Shown here: in pieces, positions 34,203 through 42,943 of the stretch
Numbering within the stretch: the first letter of the stretch is position 1
Layout of the letters: every line of letters begins with the position of its first letter
From: Pirellulaceae bacterium
GTDB lineage: Bacteria; Planctomycetota; Planctomycetia; Pirellulales; Pirellulaceae
Assembly: GCA_020852965.1 (NCBI GenBank)
Contig: JADYZV010000126.1
Location: 1 to 49,084, forward strand
Direction of reading: 5' to 3'
Length of the DNA stretch: 49,084 nucleotides
The notes under the pieces: generated by a model
Databases searched by the model: none
Seen by the model: the letters and a program-made list of their open reading frames with translations, nothing else
Told to the model about the DNA's origin: nothing
Position numbers and translations under genes: made by a program

Positions 34203-34955
34203 ATGACAGAACTGCCAACCAATCACAATGCGATCGAGGTCGTCGACTTTCGCAAAGTCTACGGCTCGACGCTGGCTGCTGCTGGCATCTCATTTTCACT
34301 CCCAGCCGGCACCGTCGGGGCCCTGGTTGGTCCGAACGGGGCGGGCAAGACTACCACCATCCGCGCGCTGTGCGGTATCATTCGACCCACCTCAGGTATG
34401 CTCCGTGTAGCTGGCTTGGACGTGCAAACCGAACCGCTCAAGGTCAAGCAGGTCGTAGCCTACGTCCCCGACGACCCACCGCTGTTCGAAACGCTGACCG
34501 TATGGGAGCACTTGCGGTTTATCGCATCCGCCTATGAGGTCGAAGATTACCAACAACGCGGCGCGGAACTGCTAACGCAATTGAATCTCGATTCCAAGCG
34601 CAACGCACTTGCGAGTGAATTGTCACGTGGTATGCGACAAAAGGTAGCCATCGCCTGCGCATATCTGCACAACCCTGCCGTGCTGTTCTTTGACGAACCT
34701 TTGAGCGGTCTTGATCCCGCAGCGATTCGACTATTGAAACGCACCATGGTTGAGCGCGCCGAGCGGGGAGCCACCGTGCTGGTCAGCAGTCACCTGCTCG
34801 CCTTGGTCGAAGACATTTGCCGACATCTGATCGTTCTGCGGCATGGCAAGTGCCTGTTCTCCGGCACGGTCGAATTGGCGCGCGAGTCCTATGCCGAGTC
34901 GGGATCGTTGGAGGATGTCTTCTTTCGAGTTACGGAAGAGGAAGACGTTGGGTGA
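34203..34955 (+). CDS. ABC transporter ATP-binding protein (ABC-2 type)
   Basis: 250 residues. Walker A GPNGAGKT (43-50), signature LSRGMRQK (140-147) and Walker B VLFFDEP (160-166) with downstream SSHLLALVEDIC show a working ATPase of the CcmA/NatA-like export class. It begins 3 nt after the diguanylate cyclase gene. No permease gene follows on the same strand; the next gene is on the other strand, so the membrane partner is elsewhere. The substrate is unknown. Confidence 0.9.
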   Translation: MTELPTNHNAIEVVDFRKVYGSTLAAAGISFSLPAGTVGALVGPNGAGKTTTIRALCGIIRPTSGMLRVAGLDVQTEPLKVKQVVAYVPDDPPLFETLTVWEHLRFIASAYEVEDYQQRGAELLTQLNLDSKRNALASELSRGMRQKVAIACAYLHNPAVLFFDEPLSGLDPAAIRLLKRTMVERAERGATVLVSSHLLALVEDICRHLIVLRHGKCLFSGTVELARESYAESGSLEDVFFRVTEEEDVG

Positions 34956-35076
34956 GTCGATAGTGCTCTACTGTTATATTCAAGTTGACGCCCTGGAGTA
35001 GGCTCGTGATGGCGATGAGCGGGAAGTGTCGAATAGGCTTATTAAGCTGTCCAGAGCAACTTTCAGTGCACTGATG

Positions 35077-35538
35077 TCACGGTGTATCTCGAAGGGCTTT
35101 GGCCAAATAGCGATCGAGCACGGCCGCGAACCTTTTTTTATCCCGATTGTCATACGGGCGCGCTCCGCCGCTGAGTGTTCCTGCGCCGCGCATGCCATCC
35201 AAGAAGTCACGCATGGAGAGTCTCGACTGAATGTTATCAGCCGTATGCTCATCGCCGCGCGGGTCGACCACCATGACTTGCTTGTCAACCAACTCGGCTG
35301 CCAGCGGAATATCGGCCGTGATGACTAGATCCCCAGGTTGGCTATGCGTCACGATATAGCGATCGGCGATGTTCGCGCCTGCCGCCACGGTAACCATCGA
35401 CACCGTGGGAGCGTTGGGGGGCAGAGCCAGACTCGAGTTGGCGACCATCACCGTCTCGAACTTCAACCGTCGAGCCGCGCGAAAGACAATCTCTTTCACT
35501 TCCCAAGGTGCCGCATCGGCATCGATCCAAACCTTCAA
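35077..35538 (-). CDS. UPF0178/DUF188 protein (YaiI/YqxD family)
   Basis: 153 residues from TTG 35538. This start is chosen because GGGAGGA lies just upstream and KVWIDADAAPWEVK matches the usual family N-terminus; a second TTG five codons upstream lies within the ribosome site. Asp residues in DADA and TADIPLA are conserved in this PIN-like/NYN-like family, which may be a nuclease; the activity is unproven. SMRDFLDGMR and the C-terminal RDKKRFAAVLDRYL are typical. A degenerate palindromic repeat separates it from ubiD. Confidence 0.88.
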   Translation of the reverse strand: MKVWIDADAAPWEVKEIVFRAARRLKFETVMVANSSLALPPNAPTVSMVTVAAGANIADRYIVTHSQPGDLVITADIPLAAELVDKQVMVVDPRGDEHTADNIQSRLSMRDFLDGMRGAGTLSGGARPYDNRDKKRFAAVLDRYLAKALRDTP

Positions 35539-35573
35539 TTGTATTCCTCCCAAAGCAACATACTCGGCCGTAA

Positions 35574-35597
35574 CTACCGTCTGGCGACAGCGGCTAC
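35574..35597. repeat. Palindromic repeat, CTACCGTC family, degenerate copy 2
   Basis: CTACCGTCTGGCGACAGCGGC matches the reverse complement of the repeat at 28771-28796 over most of its length; the second arm carries mismatches. It abuts and slightly overlaps the 3' end of the UbiD-family gene. Confidence 0.55.
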
Positions 35598-37426
35598 AAG
35601 TACTTCGCCAGTTCGCCGCCGCGTGCCGCGCGCGCGTCGACTTTGAGGCTCGTAGCAGGATCTTCCATCAAGCCAAGCGCATGATGTGGTTTCGTTCGAG
35701 CGTCGATCACGAGACTTCCAGTGCAGCCGAAATGCTTGTCATGTTGACTGGCACCAATACCATATACATCGATTGCAGGATCGCTACGCGTAAACGTGGT
35801 CCACACAAAATTCTCAATACTCTGCGCAGTGAATGCCGAATCGTCGCAGACGACCACCAGCGGATATGTGTTACACCAGGAGTCGCTAGGTAGTTCGTCA
35901 CACATCGATTCGAACGATTGCCTGCTCGAAGGACTACTATATGGTTCGCCGCGCACGACCAGCACCCCCGGCATGCCGATGCGAGGTTCGCTCCAGCCGC
36001 TAGGCAATCGTAGACTGCCATCGAGCTCGTGGGATAAGGTGCGCAACACCGGACCGGCAGCAGCTAAAATGAGCTTCGACCCTTGATTTAACCCGCTCCC
36101 TGAGTAATCGAGCGTATCGATAGTCGTGCGCGTGACGAAATGCAGGTCGCGTCTCCAGTCGAGTCGTTCCAACGCGAATCGAAAGAAGGCAAGCAGATCG
36201 CGTGCATCGAGCGAAGCGGATTGCCCTCCGTCGACAATCCACAAATATTTTGCCAGCGACAATTGCCCCTGCCCCAGAATAGCGCTGGCTTGTGTCAATA
36301 ATTCTTGGGGCCGCTCGAGTTTTTCATAGGGCGTGTAGCGTTCACTTCCTACTGCTAGTAATAGTGGGTGCACACCCGCCGCGTCGACCGCATGCACTTG
36401 TCGCACACCAGGCAATACGGCAGGAATCATCGGCCCCGTCAGCTCGTGGATCAGCTCTCCAAAGGTTGTATCCTCTTGTGGTGGGCGACCAACCACGGTC
36501 ATCGGCCAGACAGCCCCGTTGCGATGATAAACTCGCTTGACTCGCATCACGGGAAAATTATGCGCGCGCGCGTAGTACCCCAGATGGTCGCCGAAAGGCC
36601 CTTCCAGTTTCAGCTCACCGGGGATCACTTCCCCGACAATACAGAAATCTGCGTCAGCGTAGATCGGAGCAGCGCCGGCAGCCAAGTGGAGCGGAATGCG
36701 ATGGCCGGCCAGCGCACCAGCGAACATCAACTCGCTCATTCCCTCCGGCAATGGCATGACCGCACCCACCGTCATCGCCGGCGTTCCCCCGATGGTTACG
36801 TTGACTGGGAGCGATTGGCCCAGCGCAAGTGCGTGGGCGTGATGTACGCCGATACCCCGTTGAATCTGATAGTGCAAGCCGCACTCCTGCTCGGGGACGT
36901 AGTCGTTCCCAGCCAGTTGCACGCGGTACATGCCCAGGTTGATATGGGAAAGCGATTCCTTCGACAGTTGACTTAAGACCTGGGGCAAGGTCACAAACGG
37001 CCCACCATCGTCGGGCCAACAGACGATTTGCGGCAGTTCAGAAAGGCGACAAGTGTGCTGCATCACCGCCGCTCGTCCCACTCGTTTGGGCTGCATGCGC
37101 CAAGCGATACGCGGTGCGCCAAAAAGCTTGAGCGGGTTTCGCAGCGCTGCGGCAGGGTTGGCTTTCCAGCGCACCGCCTGTTTGACCCCGCCGAGCGTGT
37201 CACGAAAGATGAACCGCGCCCGTTCAAGCGTACCAAACAAATTCGAGGCGACAGGAAAGCGCGTACCAATGACATTGTTAAAAAGCAGTGCCGGGCCCTG
37301 CTGACGATAAACGCGGCGATGGATCTCGGCCAATTCCAAGTGAGGGTCGACGGGATCGTCGACAATGATCAAACGCTGGTGGCGCCCAAGATCGTTGACC
37401 AGTTGTCGCGTGCTGCGGTAAGCCAT
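35594..37426 (-). CDS. ubiD: UbiD-family decarboxylase
   Basis: 610 residues from ATG 37426; longer readings would overlap the upstream gene. This is the prenylated-FMN-dependent decarboxylase family that acts on 3-octaprenyl-4-hydroxybenzoate in quinone synthesis, or on other aromatic or unsaturated acids. EVIPGELKLEGPFGDH (266-281) holds the conserved active-site glutamates, followed by LGYYA; NLGMYRVQ and GHQ-like motifs (GVHHAHALALGQSLPVNVTIGG) match the family. The start lies 2 nt after the stop of the toroid protein gene, so the two are probably translated from one message. ubiX is not in the window. It could serve menaquinone synthesis. Confidence 0.88.
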   Translation of the reverse strand: MAYRSTRQLVNDLGRHQRLIIVDDPVDPHLELAEIHRRVYRQQGPALLFNNVIGTRFPVASNLFGTLERARFIFRDTLGGVKQAVRWKANPAAALRNPLKLFGAPRIAWRMQPKRVGRAAVMQHTCRLSELPQIVCWPDDGGPFVTLPQVLSQLSKESLSHINLGMYRVQLAGNDYVPEQECGLHYQIQRGIGVHHAHALALGQSLPVNVTIGGTPAMTVGAVMPLPEGMSELMFAGALAGHRIPLHLAAGAAPIYADADFCIVGEVIPGELKLEGPFGDHLGYYARAHNFPVMRVKRVYHRNGAVWPMTVVGRPPQEDTTFGELIHELTGPMIPAVLPGVRQVHAVDAAGVHPLLLAVGSERYTPYEKLERPQELLTQASAILGQGQLSLAKYLWIVDGGQSASLDARDLLAFFRFALERLDWRRDLHFVTRTTIDTLDYSGSGLNQGSKLILAAAGPVLRTLSHELDGSLRLPSGWSEPRIGMPGVLVVRGEPYSSPSSRQSFESMCDELPSDSWCNTYPLVVVCDDSAFTAQSIENFVWTTFTRSDPAIDVYGIGASQHDKHFGCTGSLVIDARTKPHHALGLMEDPATSLKVDARAARGGELAKYL

Positions 37427-37428
37427 AT

Positions 37429-39123
37429 TTAATGGATATCGTAAATGCTCAGGTGGCGATAGTATACCTCTAAACAATAGAGGTTGAGGCAAGTAGTATA
37501 CATTCGACCGCCAGCGGCACCGAAGGCATCGCGGTTGGATGACCAACTTCCTGCCTCAGGCCCGCTTTTTTCCTGCATGGCAGGAATCACGCGGCGCATA
37601 TCGCGATTCCACTTGTCCCAAGCAGGATGGCCTACATGATGCAAGACCTGTGTCGCATAATACCAGTAGTAGACGCTGTAACTGTCATCGTCCAGTCGGG
37701 GTGTGTTTGGGAGTAGATCGTCCTGGATGGCTTGCAACAAGGCAGGGTGTGAGCTGGGCCAACCCAGATAGATGCGACACAACAACCCCTCGGCAGTCAT
37801 GCTCAAGCTCGGCGAATCGTAACCATCGTAACCATACCGCGACTTGTCTTCGGAACTAACGCGGTCGAGGAACTCACTGACGTTTTGCAGTTTCGATTCA
37901 TCGACCTCCAGGCCTGCCATTTTGCCTGTCACCAGCGCCATGACAAACCATCCGGTGACCGATAGATCGGCATCCTCACGCGGATTGTATCGCCAACCAT
38001 GGCGATTGCTTTGCGACCAAGCGGCGAACTTCATCGCACGCTGTGCAGCGATCTTCATCTCTTCGTCGCCGGACATCCCGTAAGCCTCAGTGACCGCTAT
38101 GGAAGCGATTGCTTGTGCATACATCTGTTGTCGCGATGGTTCACGTTTATCGGGAAAGTACCCGTCGGTGCCTTGCTTGCGGACCAAATAGGTCAACCCA
38201 AGCTTGACTTTATCCCGATACTCGCCTTCCATATGGGTCGAGCCGGCTCCCAAAAAGGCGTTGAGCGCCATGGCGGTTGCAGCAGTGGCATTCTCGTTGG
38301 CCCCCCCCTGGCCATAGGGCCCAACCAGACTCCACGAGCCGTTGCTTCTCTGCTGTTTGGCCAACCACTTCAAACCAAGTGCGACAGCATCCTCGGTATC
38401 TTGAGTGCCACCGAACTTCGAAAGCAACGCTTCTTTGAGTACTCCACTACGTCCCTTCAAGCCATTGAGGATGCCAAAAGGTATAGCGCGCGAAGCGAGC
38501 TGTGAATCGGAGCCCAAGACGTCGACCGGCTTGAGTTCAACCAACTCCGGCAAATCGATCTCCAGCAGTTGACCAGCGTCGCTGAGCGGGTCGAGTGAGT
38601 CGAAATCGGCCTGCTGTGGCTGAGCATCTATGGCCGAATCGACGGTTGAAAGTTCGAAGGGTGCCACACCGGTCGTATCCGAAAATCCGAGTATCATGGT
38701 CAACGGTCCCTGAGTCAGGCGGGCCAAGGGCATTGCCGCTAAAACTAGGATTATCACCAAGTGCACAGTGAAGCTGACCAACCAAGCTGGCAGTCGCGCT
38801 CGCTGCTCGGCATGTTGGGCTTGATACTCTCCAGCAGTCGCCGGCACACCCAACTCGCCCATGCCGCCACCCAGCCAGCCCCGAATCCGCTTGGCTATCC
38901 ATGTAGCCCGACGCTCTGCCGTCGGATTAGATTCTGCACGCGTCGCCAACATTTTTGCTGGCTGCTCAATTGGCGGAGGCGCAATTGGTGGAAGTTGGGG
39001 CACTGGCGTCGAGGCAGGCGGTGCTGACGCCTTTGCGTCGGACGACACAACGGGTGGCGCGACCGGAGGTGGCGAGGGCACAACTCGACTGGTAAACGAT
39101 GACTTGCCGGACTCGGACAACAA
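37429..39123 (-). CDS. Membrane-anchored prenyltransferase/squalene-cyclase-like toroid protein
   Basis: 564 residues read from TTG 39123; an in-frame ATG at residue 58 is an alternative. The first 58 residues are Pro/Ser/Ala-rich. One membrane segment (WLVSFTVHLVIILVLAAMPL, about 114-133) resembles the anchor of TonB-like proteins. The outer part (about 245-560) has repeats such as LKWLAKQQRSNGSWSLVG, YLVRKQGTDGYF and YYWYYATQVLHH, as in alpha/alpha-toroid squalene cyclases and prenyltransferases. The catalytic DxDD motif of cyclases is not seen, so it may bind rather than convert its ligand. Planctomycetes encode many such proteins; the function is unknown. A dispersed repeat is translated in frame at 66-75 (NPTAERRATW). 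Confidence 0.8.
   Translation of the reverse strand: MLSESGKSSFTSRVVPSPPPVAPPVVSSDAKASAPPASTPVPQLPPIAPPPIEQPAKMLATRAESNPTAERRATWIAKRIRGWLGGGMGELGVPATAGEYQAQHAEQRARLPAWLVSFTVHLVIILVLAAMPLARLTQGPLTMILGFSDTTGVAPFELSTVDSAIDAQPQQADFDSLDPLSDAGQLLEIDLPELVELKPVDVLGSDSQLASRAIPFGILNGLKGRSGVLKEALLSKFGGTQDTEDAVALGLKWLAKQQRSNGSWSLVGPYGQGGANENATAATAMALNAFLGAGSTHMEGEYRDKVKLGLTYLVRKQGTDGYFPDKREPSRQQMYAQAIASIAVTEAYGMSGDEEMKIAAQRAMKFAAWSQSNRHGWRYNPREDADLSVTGWFVMALVTGKMAGLEVDESKLQNVSEFLDRVSSEDKSRYGYDGYDSPSLSMTAEGLLCRIYLGWPSSHPALLQAIQDDLLPNTPRLDDDSYSVYYWYYATQVLHHVGHPAWDKWNRDMRRVIPAMQEKSGPEAGSWSSNRDAFGAAGGRMYTTCLNLYCLEVYYRHLSIYDIH
38901..38926. repeat. GCCCGACGCTCC repeat inside a coding sequence
   Basis: ATGTAGCCCGACGCTCTGCC and the following GTCGGA match the units at 25548-25611 with one change. 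Read on the minus strand it encodes PTAERRATW within the cytoplasmic linker of the toroid protein, without a frame break. Confidence 0.85.
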
Positions 39124-39229
39124 ACATAGCCTTGTGCAGAGTGGGGAGGACGCTATGGGCCGACCTCGAACAGCTCTATTCTAACTGGATCGAACCAGGT
39201 TGTGCACTCTAACTATTCGAGCCCGAGCC

Positions 39230-39409
39230 CTATTGATTTCCAGCTTGCACATTGACCCACGCGATATAGCCGAGCACGCACAACCAAATTGCGTAGACAA
39301 TCGCCATGACAATGAGACGACCTAAACGCCCGCCACGTGCCGCTGAATGCGTGGGTGAGCCTGTCAGGGGAGAGTCGGTAGCGGTTGGCGGGTGGGCGGG
39401 CATGATCAT
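39230..39409 (-). CDS. Small single-span membrane protein
   Basis: 59 residues from ATG 39409 (a second ATG is at 39403). The N-terminal half is polar and Pro/Thr/Ser-rich, ending in a basic RGGRLGR; then comes one clear membrane helix (LIVMAIVYAIWLCVLGYIA) and a short tail WVNVQAGNQ. The inside-positive pattern fits an N-in, C-out protein. It stands about 110 nt upstream of the toroid protein gene on the same strand. The alternative minus-strand frame over the same bases gives a Arg/Trp-rich sequence without protein-like features. No family was recognised. Confidence 0.55.
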   Translation of the reverse strand: MIMPAHPPTATDSPLTGSPTHSAARGGRLGRLIVMAIVYAIWLCVLGYIAWVNVQAGNQ

Positions 39410-39509
39410 CTCGTAGGTTCAACAAGCCGCCGAGCAGTCGCCCACGGTTCTCGGTGCGCATCGTACCATACAGGGCTACATTTCGCCAATTCTCAAATCA
39501 ATCGATCGC

Positions 39510-40784
39510 CTATTCGGGGCTGGCGGTCAGCACGGCGCTAGCGCGGCTGGCGACTCCATTGCGATAGATGACCATCTCAACGGTACGCCCCACGGGAGTC
39601 AGTCCCACCGTCTTGACTAAATGGCCATCATTTTCGACGCGAATTCCATCGAATTCGACGATCACGTCCCCCACTTGCACGCCCGCTTTGGCCGCTGGGG
39701 ACTCGGGGAGAATCGATTTGACCAACGCACCAATCGGCGCACTTAGGCCGAGCCGTCGCGCTGTGCTGGCGTCAAAAACATTATCCAATACCACCCCCAA
39801 GTGCGACCGGACCAGCTTGCCGCGCGACACGAGCTGTTCCGCAACGACCACTGCCATATTGATGGGAATGGAAAAGCCAATTCCTTCGTTACCGCCAGAG
39901 TTGCTGGCTATGGCCGTGTTGATACCAATGATCTCTCCACGCATGTTGAGCAGCGGTCCACCGCTGTTGCCGGGGTTGATGGCAGCGTCCGTTTGGAAAA
40001 AATCCTGAATCTCGATTTCTTTCGAGCCAAGCTCCAAATTGCGTCGACCTTTGGCGCTAAGGATTCCATGGGTAACCGAATGGCTCAAGCCGAAGGGGCT
40101 ACCCACTGCCAAGACATAGTCGCCGATTTCCATGTCATCACTATTGCCTAAGACCGCATGGGACAATTCGCTTTCTTCGATGCGAATGACAGCCACATCG
40201 GTCGACGGGTCCGTCCACACCTCAAGCGGGCGCAGTCGGCGGCCATCATTCATTTCCAACCGAATCGAGGAGACACTGGCTGGATAGATCACGTGGCGAT
40301 TGGTTAGCACATAGGCCGATCCGCGCAAATTGATAACAACCCCCGCCCCAGCTTCTTCGATACGGCTGCTGGCGAAACCTTTTCCAGGATCGGTAGTTTT
40401 GGTGGCTTCGATATGGACGATACTAGGGCTGGCGAATTTAACGATTCTGCGGACAAGTCCTAACTGCCGGTCGAGCGCGTCGGCTTCCTGACGAATGAGT
40501 TCATATTCGCTATCGCGAAAGCTCGAGCTCAGGTTGCCTGGTGCCACCGGCTGCTGAAAGTCTTGTCTTTCCAGGCTTGGGGCCAGACCGCCGCGTGAGA
40601 CAGGCTTTTGCCGTCGACTGGAGTCCAGTCGAGTGTTGCTATCGAGTCGCGACTCTGAGGCGTTGCTGTCCAGTGTGGGACGTAGCAAGATCTGTGCGTC
40701 AGCCGTCGCAGCGACTTGACCTATGACCATCAATCCAACGGCCACCCGCACCCATCGTCGCCAACTATTTGATCCGAGCAGCAT
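39510..40784 (-). CDS. HtrA/DegP-like periplasmic serine protease
   Basis: 424 residues from ATG 40784, chosen because GAGG lies 6 nt upstream and a signal peptide follows (VAVGLMVIGQVAATADAQ). The catalytic triad is visible: H164 in LTNRHVI, D196 in STDVAVI and S274 in NPGNSGGPLL. One PDZ domain follows (about 325-415, AKAGVQVGDVIVEFDGI). A low-complexity stretch of repeated LDSN/LDSS units lies after the signal peptide. It should cut or refold damaged proteins in the periplasm. A DegP proper has two PDZ domains; this has one, as in DegS, but without a retained membrane anchor. Confidence 0.92.
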   Translation of the reverse strand: MLLGSNSWRRWVRVAVGLMVIGQVAATADAQILLRPTLDSNASESRLDSNTRLDSSRRQKPVSRGGLAPSLERQDFQQPVAPGNLSSSFRDSEYELIRQEADALDRQLGLVRRIVKFASPSIVHIEATKTTDPGKGFASSRIEEAGAGVVINLRGSAYVLTNRHVIYPASVSSIRLEMNDGRRLRPLEVWTDPSTDVAVIRIEESELSHAVLGNSDDMEIGDYVLAVGSPFGLSHSVTHGILSAKGRRNLELGSKEIEIQDFFQTDAAINPGNSGGPLLNMRGEIIGINTAIASNSGGNEGIGFSIPINMAVVVAEQLVSRGKLVRSHLGVVLDNVFDASTARRLGLSAPIGALVKSILPESPAAKAGVQVGDVIVEFDGIRVENDGHLVKTVGLTPVGRTVEMVIYRNGVASRASAVLTASPE

Positions 40785-41104
40785 GAAAAACCTCGACAGT
40801 AACTGTAACTGGGGCAATCAAAAGCCAGGCCTACTCTGAAAAGAATTCTCGCAGAGAGTAGCCGGGACTCCACTTATCCGCTCTGCCGAAATCCGGTCGA
40901 CAATGAGGGAAACATACGAAATCGTAAGTTGTGGAATCGGCAATCCCGCCGAGACACACCTAGGCGAAAGCCACTCCAAGCCAATGATAGCAAGGAACGT
41001 GGCCTGCATGCGCGTGTAAAACGTAGTGTGCGGAAAGAGGCTATTGTGCACGCCTGTCCGATCAGTTGGGTCGTAACCTTTCAAACGCGCTTTCTAACGC
41101 TCAG
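40785..41104. other. Intergenic region, zinc-finger gene to htrA-like gene
   Basis: 320 nt. CTACTCT (40831-40837) and AGAGTAG (40855-40861) form a 7-bp stem. No convincing protein is encoded; an 88-residue minus-strand frame has no protein-like character. Confidence 0.5.
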
Positions 41105-41506
41105 TCACGAGTCGATCGAATCATACGCAGCATCGGCCAGCTCGGACCAGTCCTTAAAACCGGAATTTTCCAACTTTATCTGGCACTTGATGCACAACCT
41201 CGCCTGCGGCAGCGCCTCCAGCCGCGCCAACGGAATCGGCTTATCACATCCTTGGCAAGCGCCAAAGTCACCCGTATTGATTCGCGCGATCGCCTCGTCG
41301 ATGTGTGCTAACTCCATGCTCTCGACCTCCGCCATACGACTGGTAGTCTCCCCACAGACCGAGTCGAGTGCAAAGTCGGCCAGTTCGCCAGAGGCCCCGG
41401 TCAATTCGCGCAGGCAGGATAAATCCCCTTTGAGCGCCGCCCGCAATGCGTTGCGACGAGTGACTAGTACGTTTTGCAATTCCTTCAACGCTTCATTCCG
41501 GCTCAT
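41105..41506 (-). CDS. DksA/TraR-type C4 zinc-finger protein
   Basis: 133 residues. A helical N-terminal part (about 1-80, ELQNVLVTRRNALRAAL) is followed by a C4 zinc finger CQGCDKPIPLARLEALP...CIKC with C-x2-C-x17-C-x2-C spacing. DksA-type proteins bind RNA polymerase and adjust transcription with ppGpp. The acidic coiled-coil tip residues of true DksA (DxxDxA) are not clearly present, so the effect on polymerase is uncertain. It lies between the glycosyltransferase and the htrA-like gene on the same strand. Confidence 0.88.
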   Translation of the reverse strand: MSRNEALKELQNVLVTRRNALRAALKGDLSCLRELTGASGELADFALDSVCGETTSRMAEVESMELAHIDEAIARINTGDFGACQGCDKPIPLARLEALPQARLCIKCQIKLENSGFKDWSELADAAYDSIDS

Positions 41507-41599
41507 GGTATCTACCTAGACTTTCTCGAAGTACATCATGGGAGTGGCTCAGCGATCTGGGCCGTGGAGAGTGAAATAAACTAGTCGTTTGTCAAAGCA

Positions 41600-42940
41600 C
41601 TAAGGGGTCAGGACTTGTGGAGCCTGATAATCGGCAGACTCGGATATAGGCAAGCCAAGCCTTGTCGCGTCAGTGTCCGCTCGGTTCGAGACGCCTTGAA
41701 TTGCGCGATGGTGTACCGAACCACTGTGTAGCGAAGCATCGCTGACTGACCGTGCCGGACGTTGCCACCCATTGCGGCCTTTCAACTCTGCTTTGTCATT
41801 AAATATACTTTCAATCAACATCTCATAGCCATGCACCATGGCCTGCAAACTCCATTTGTCGCGAACCAGCACGCGACCGGCGCGTCCCATCCGCGCCGCT
41901 AGCCGAGTGTCGTGCAACACTCCGAGCATCGCCGCAGCAGTCTCCTCCCACTTCAACGGTTGCGTGAGTATTCCGGTTTTACCATCGATAACGGTTTCAC
42001 TAATGGATCCGACGTTGGTGCTGGCCACTGGAACACAGCAGGCAAGAGCTTCGAGGATCGATACCGGATTGGCTTCGTTGCGGCTGGTCAAACAGAATAA
42101 ATCTAGGCCAGCCAAGATCCGTTCCGTGTCGCTACGATTGCCCATCAAATGAAAGTGCGCTCGGTAGCGATACTCACTGAGCGACTCTTCGATGGCAGCC
42201 CGTTCAGGCCCTTCGCCAACGATGACAAAGTGGGTATTGGGATGATGCCGCAAGACTTCCCGTGCCGCTTTAATGAACTGCCCGTGGTTCTTCTCGGGCC
42301 GCAATGCCGCCACGATCCCTACCACTTGTGCATCTTCGGCAATCCCTAGCTCGGCGCGTAGCCATGCGCGCTCGACATGATTGGGACGGAAGCGATTGAT
42401 GTCCACACCGTTGGGGATTGTGTAAACACGCTCTGCGGGAAAGCCTTCATAGTGCACCAAGTGTTCGGCATGTTTCTGGGCCACTGCGATGAAACCATCA
42501 GTCAGCGGTGTGATAAGTCGATTGAGCCTGCCCACTCCGTCGGGCCAGCCGGTCGAATGCAGCGCACTACATATCACAGGTACTCGTGCCAATTTTGCCG
42601 CCAGGCGTCCCCAAAACATCTTGTCTCCAGCCCCAACCGTGATGACTGCGTCGGTTTGGCCTCGGCGAAAAAGGTAGGCCAGGCGTGGCAAAATGCTGAC
42701 GTCCCATTTGGAAGGAAGCATATTCGCATACACGGGGATTTCGGCCGCCAGTTCGTGCCCCAACTCGCCGGGCTCTTTCAAGCATACGACTTCCGGTGAG
42801 AAGGCGCTCTTGTCCATATGGCGAATCAAGTTGACCAGCAGCGTCTCGGCTCCCCCCACCGGCATGCTGGTGATCACAAACTTGACATTCAGCTTGCGTG
42901 ACGCCTGCCGACTCGAATGACTGTGCGGTTTGAGGTTCAT
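41600..42940 (-). CDS. Glycosyltransferase, GT4 family
   Basis: 446 residues. Two Rossmann-like halves: the N-terminal acceptor half with SMPVGGAETLLVNL (25-38) and the C-terminal donor half with NGVDINRF, ALRPEKNHGQFIKA, and the E-x7-E motif E289-E297 in EANPVSILE. It should use a nucleotide-sugar to build a cell-surface polysaccharide at the inner face of the membrane. The last 65 residues are polar and outside the fold. AGGAT lies just upstream of the ATG. The gene begins 3 nt after the deacetylase stop, so the two are co-transcribed. Confidence 0.9.
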   Translation of the reverse strand: MNLKPHSHSSRQASRKLNVKFVITSMPVGGAETLLVNLIRHMDKSAFSPEVVCLKEPGELGHELAAEIPVYANMLPSKWDVSILPRLAYLFRRGQTDAVITVGAGDKMFWGRLAAKLARVPVICSALHSTGWPDGVGRLNRLITPLTDGFIAVAQKHAEHLVHYEGFPAERVYTIPNGVDINRFRPNHVERAWLRAELGIAEDAQVVGIVAALRPEKNHGQFIKAAREVLRHHPNTHFVIVGEGPERAAIEESLSEYRYRAHFHLMGNRSDTERILAGLDLFCLTSRNEANPVSILEALACCVPVASTNVGSISETVIDGKTGILTQPLKWEETAAAMLGVLHDTRLAARMGRAGRVLVRDKWSLQAMVHGYEMLIESIFNDKAELKGRNGWQRPARSVSDASLHSGSVHHRAIQGVSNRADTDATRLGLPISESADYQAPQVLTP

Positions 42941-42943
42941 CGT

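Noticed and set aside
39213-39461. 82-residue minus-strand frame upstream of the toroid gene
   Set aside because: Arg/Trp/His-rich and without protein features; the other frame over the same bases encodes a clear membrane helix.
40818-41084. 88-residue minus-strand frame between htrA-like and zinc-finger genes
   Set aside because: It has no ribosome site, no recognisable domain and atypical composition.
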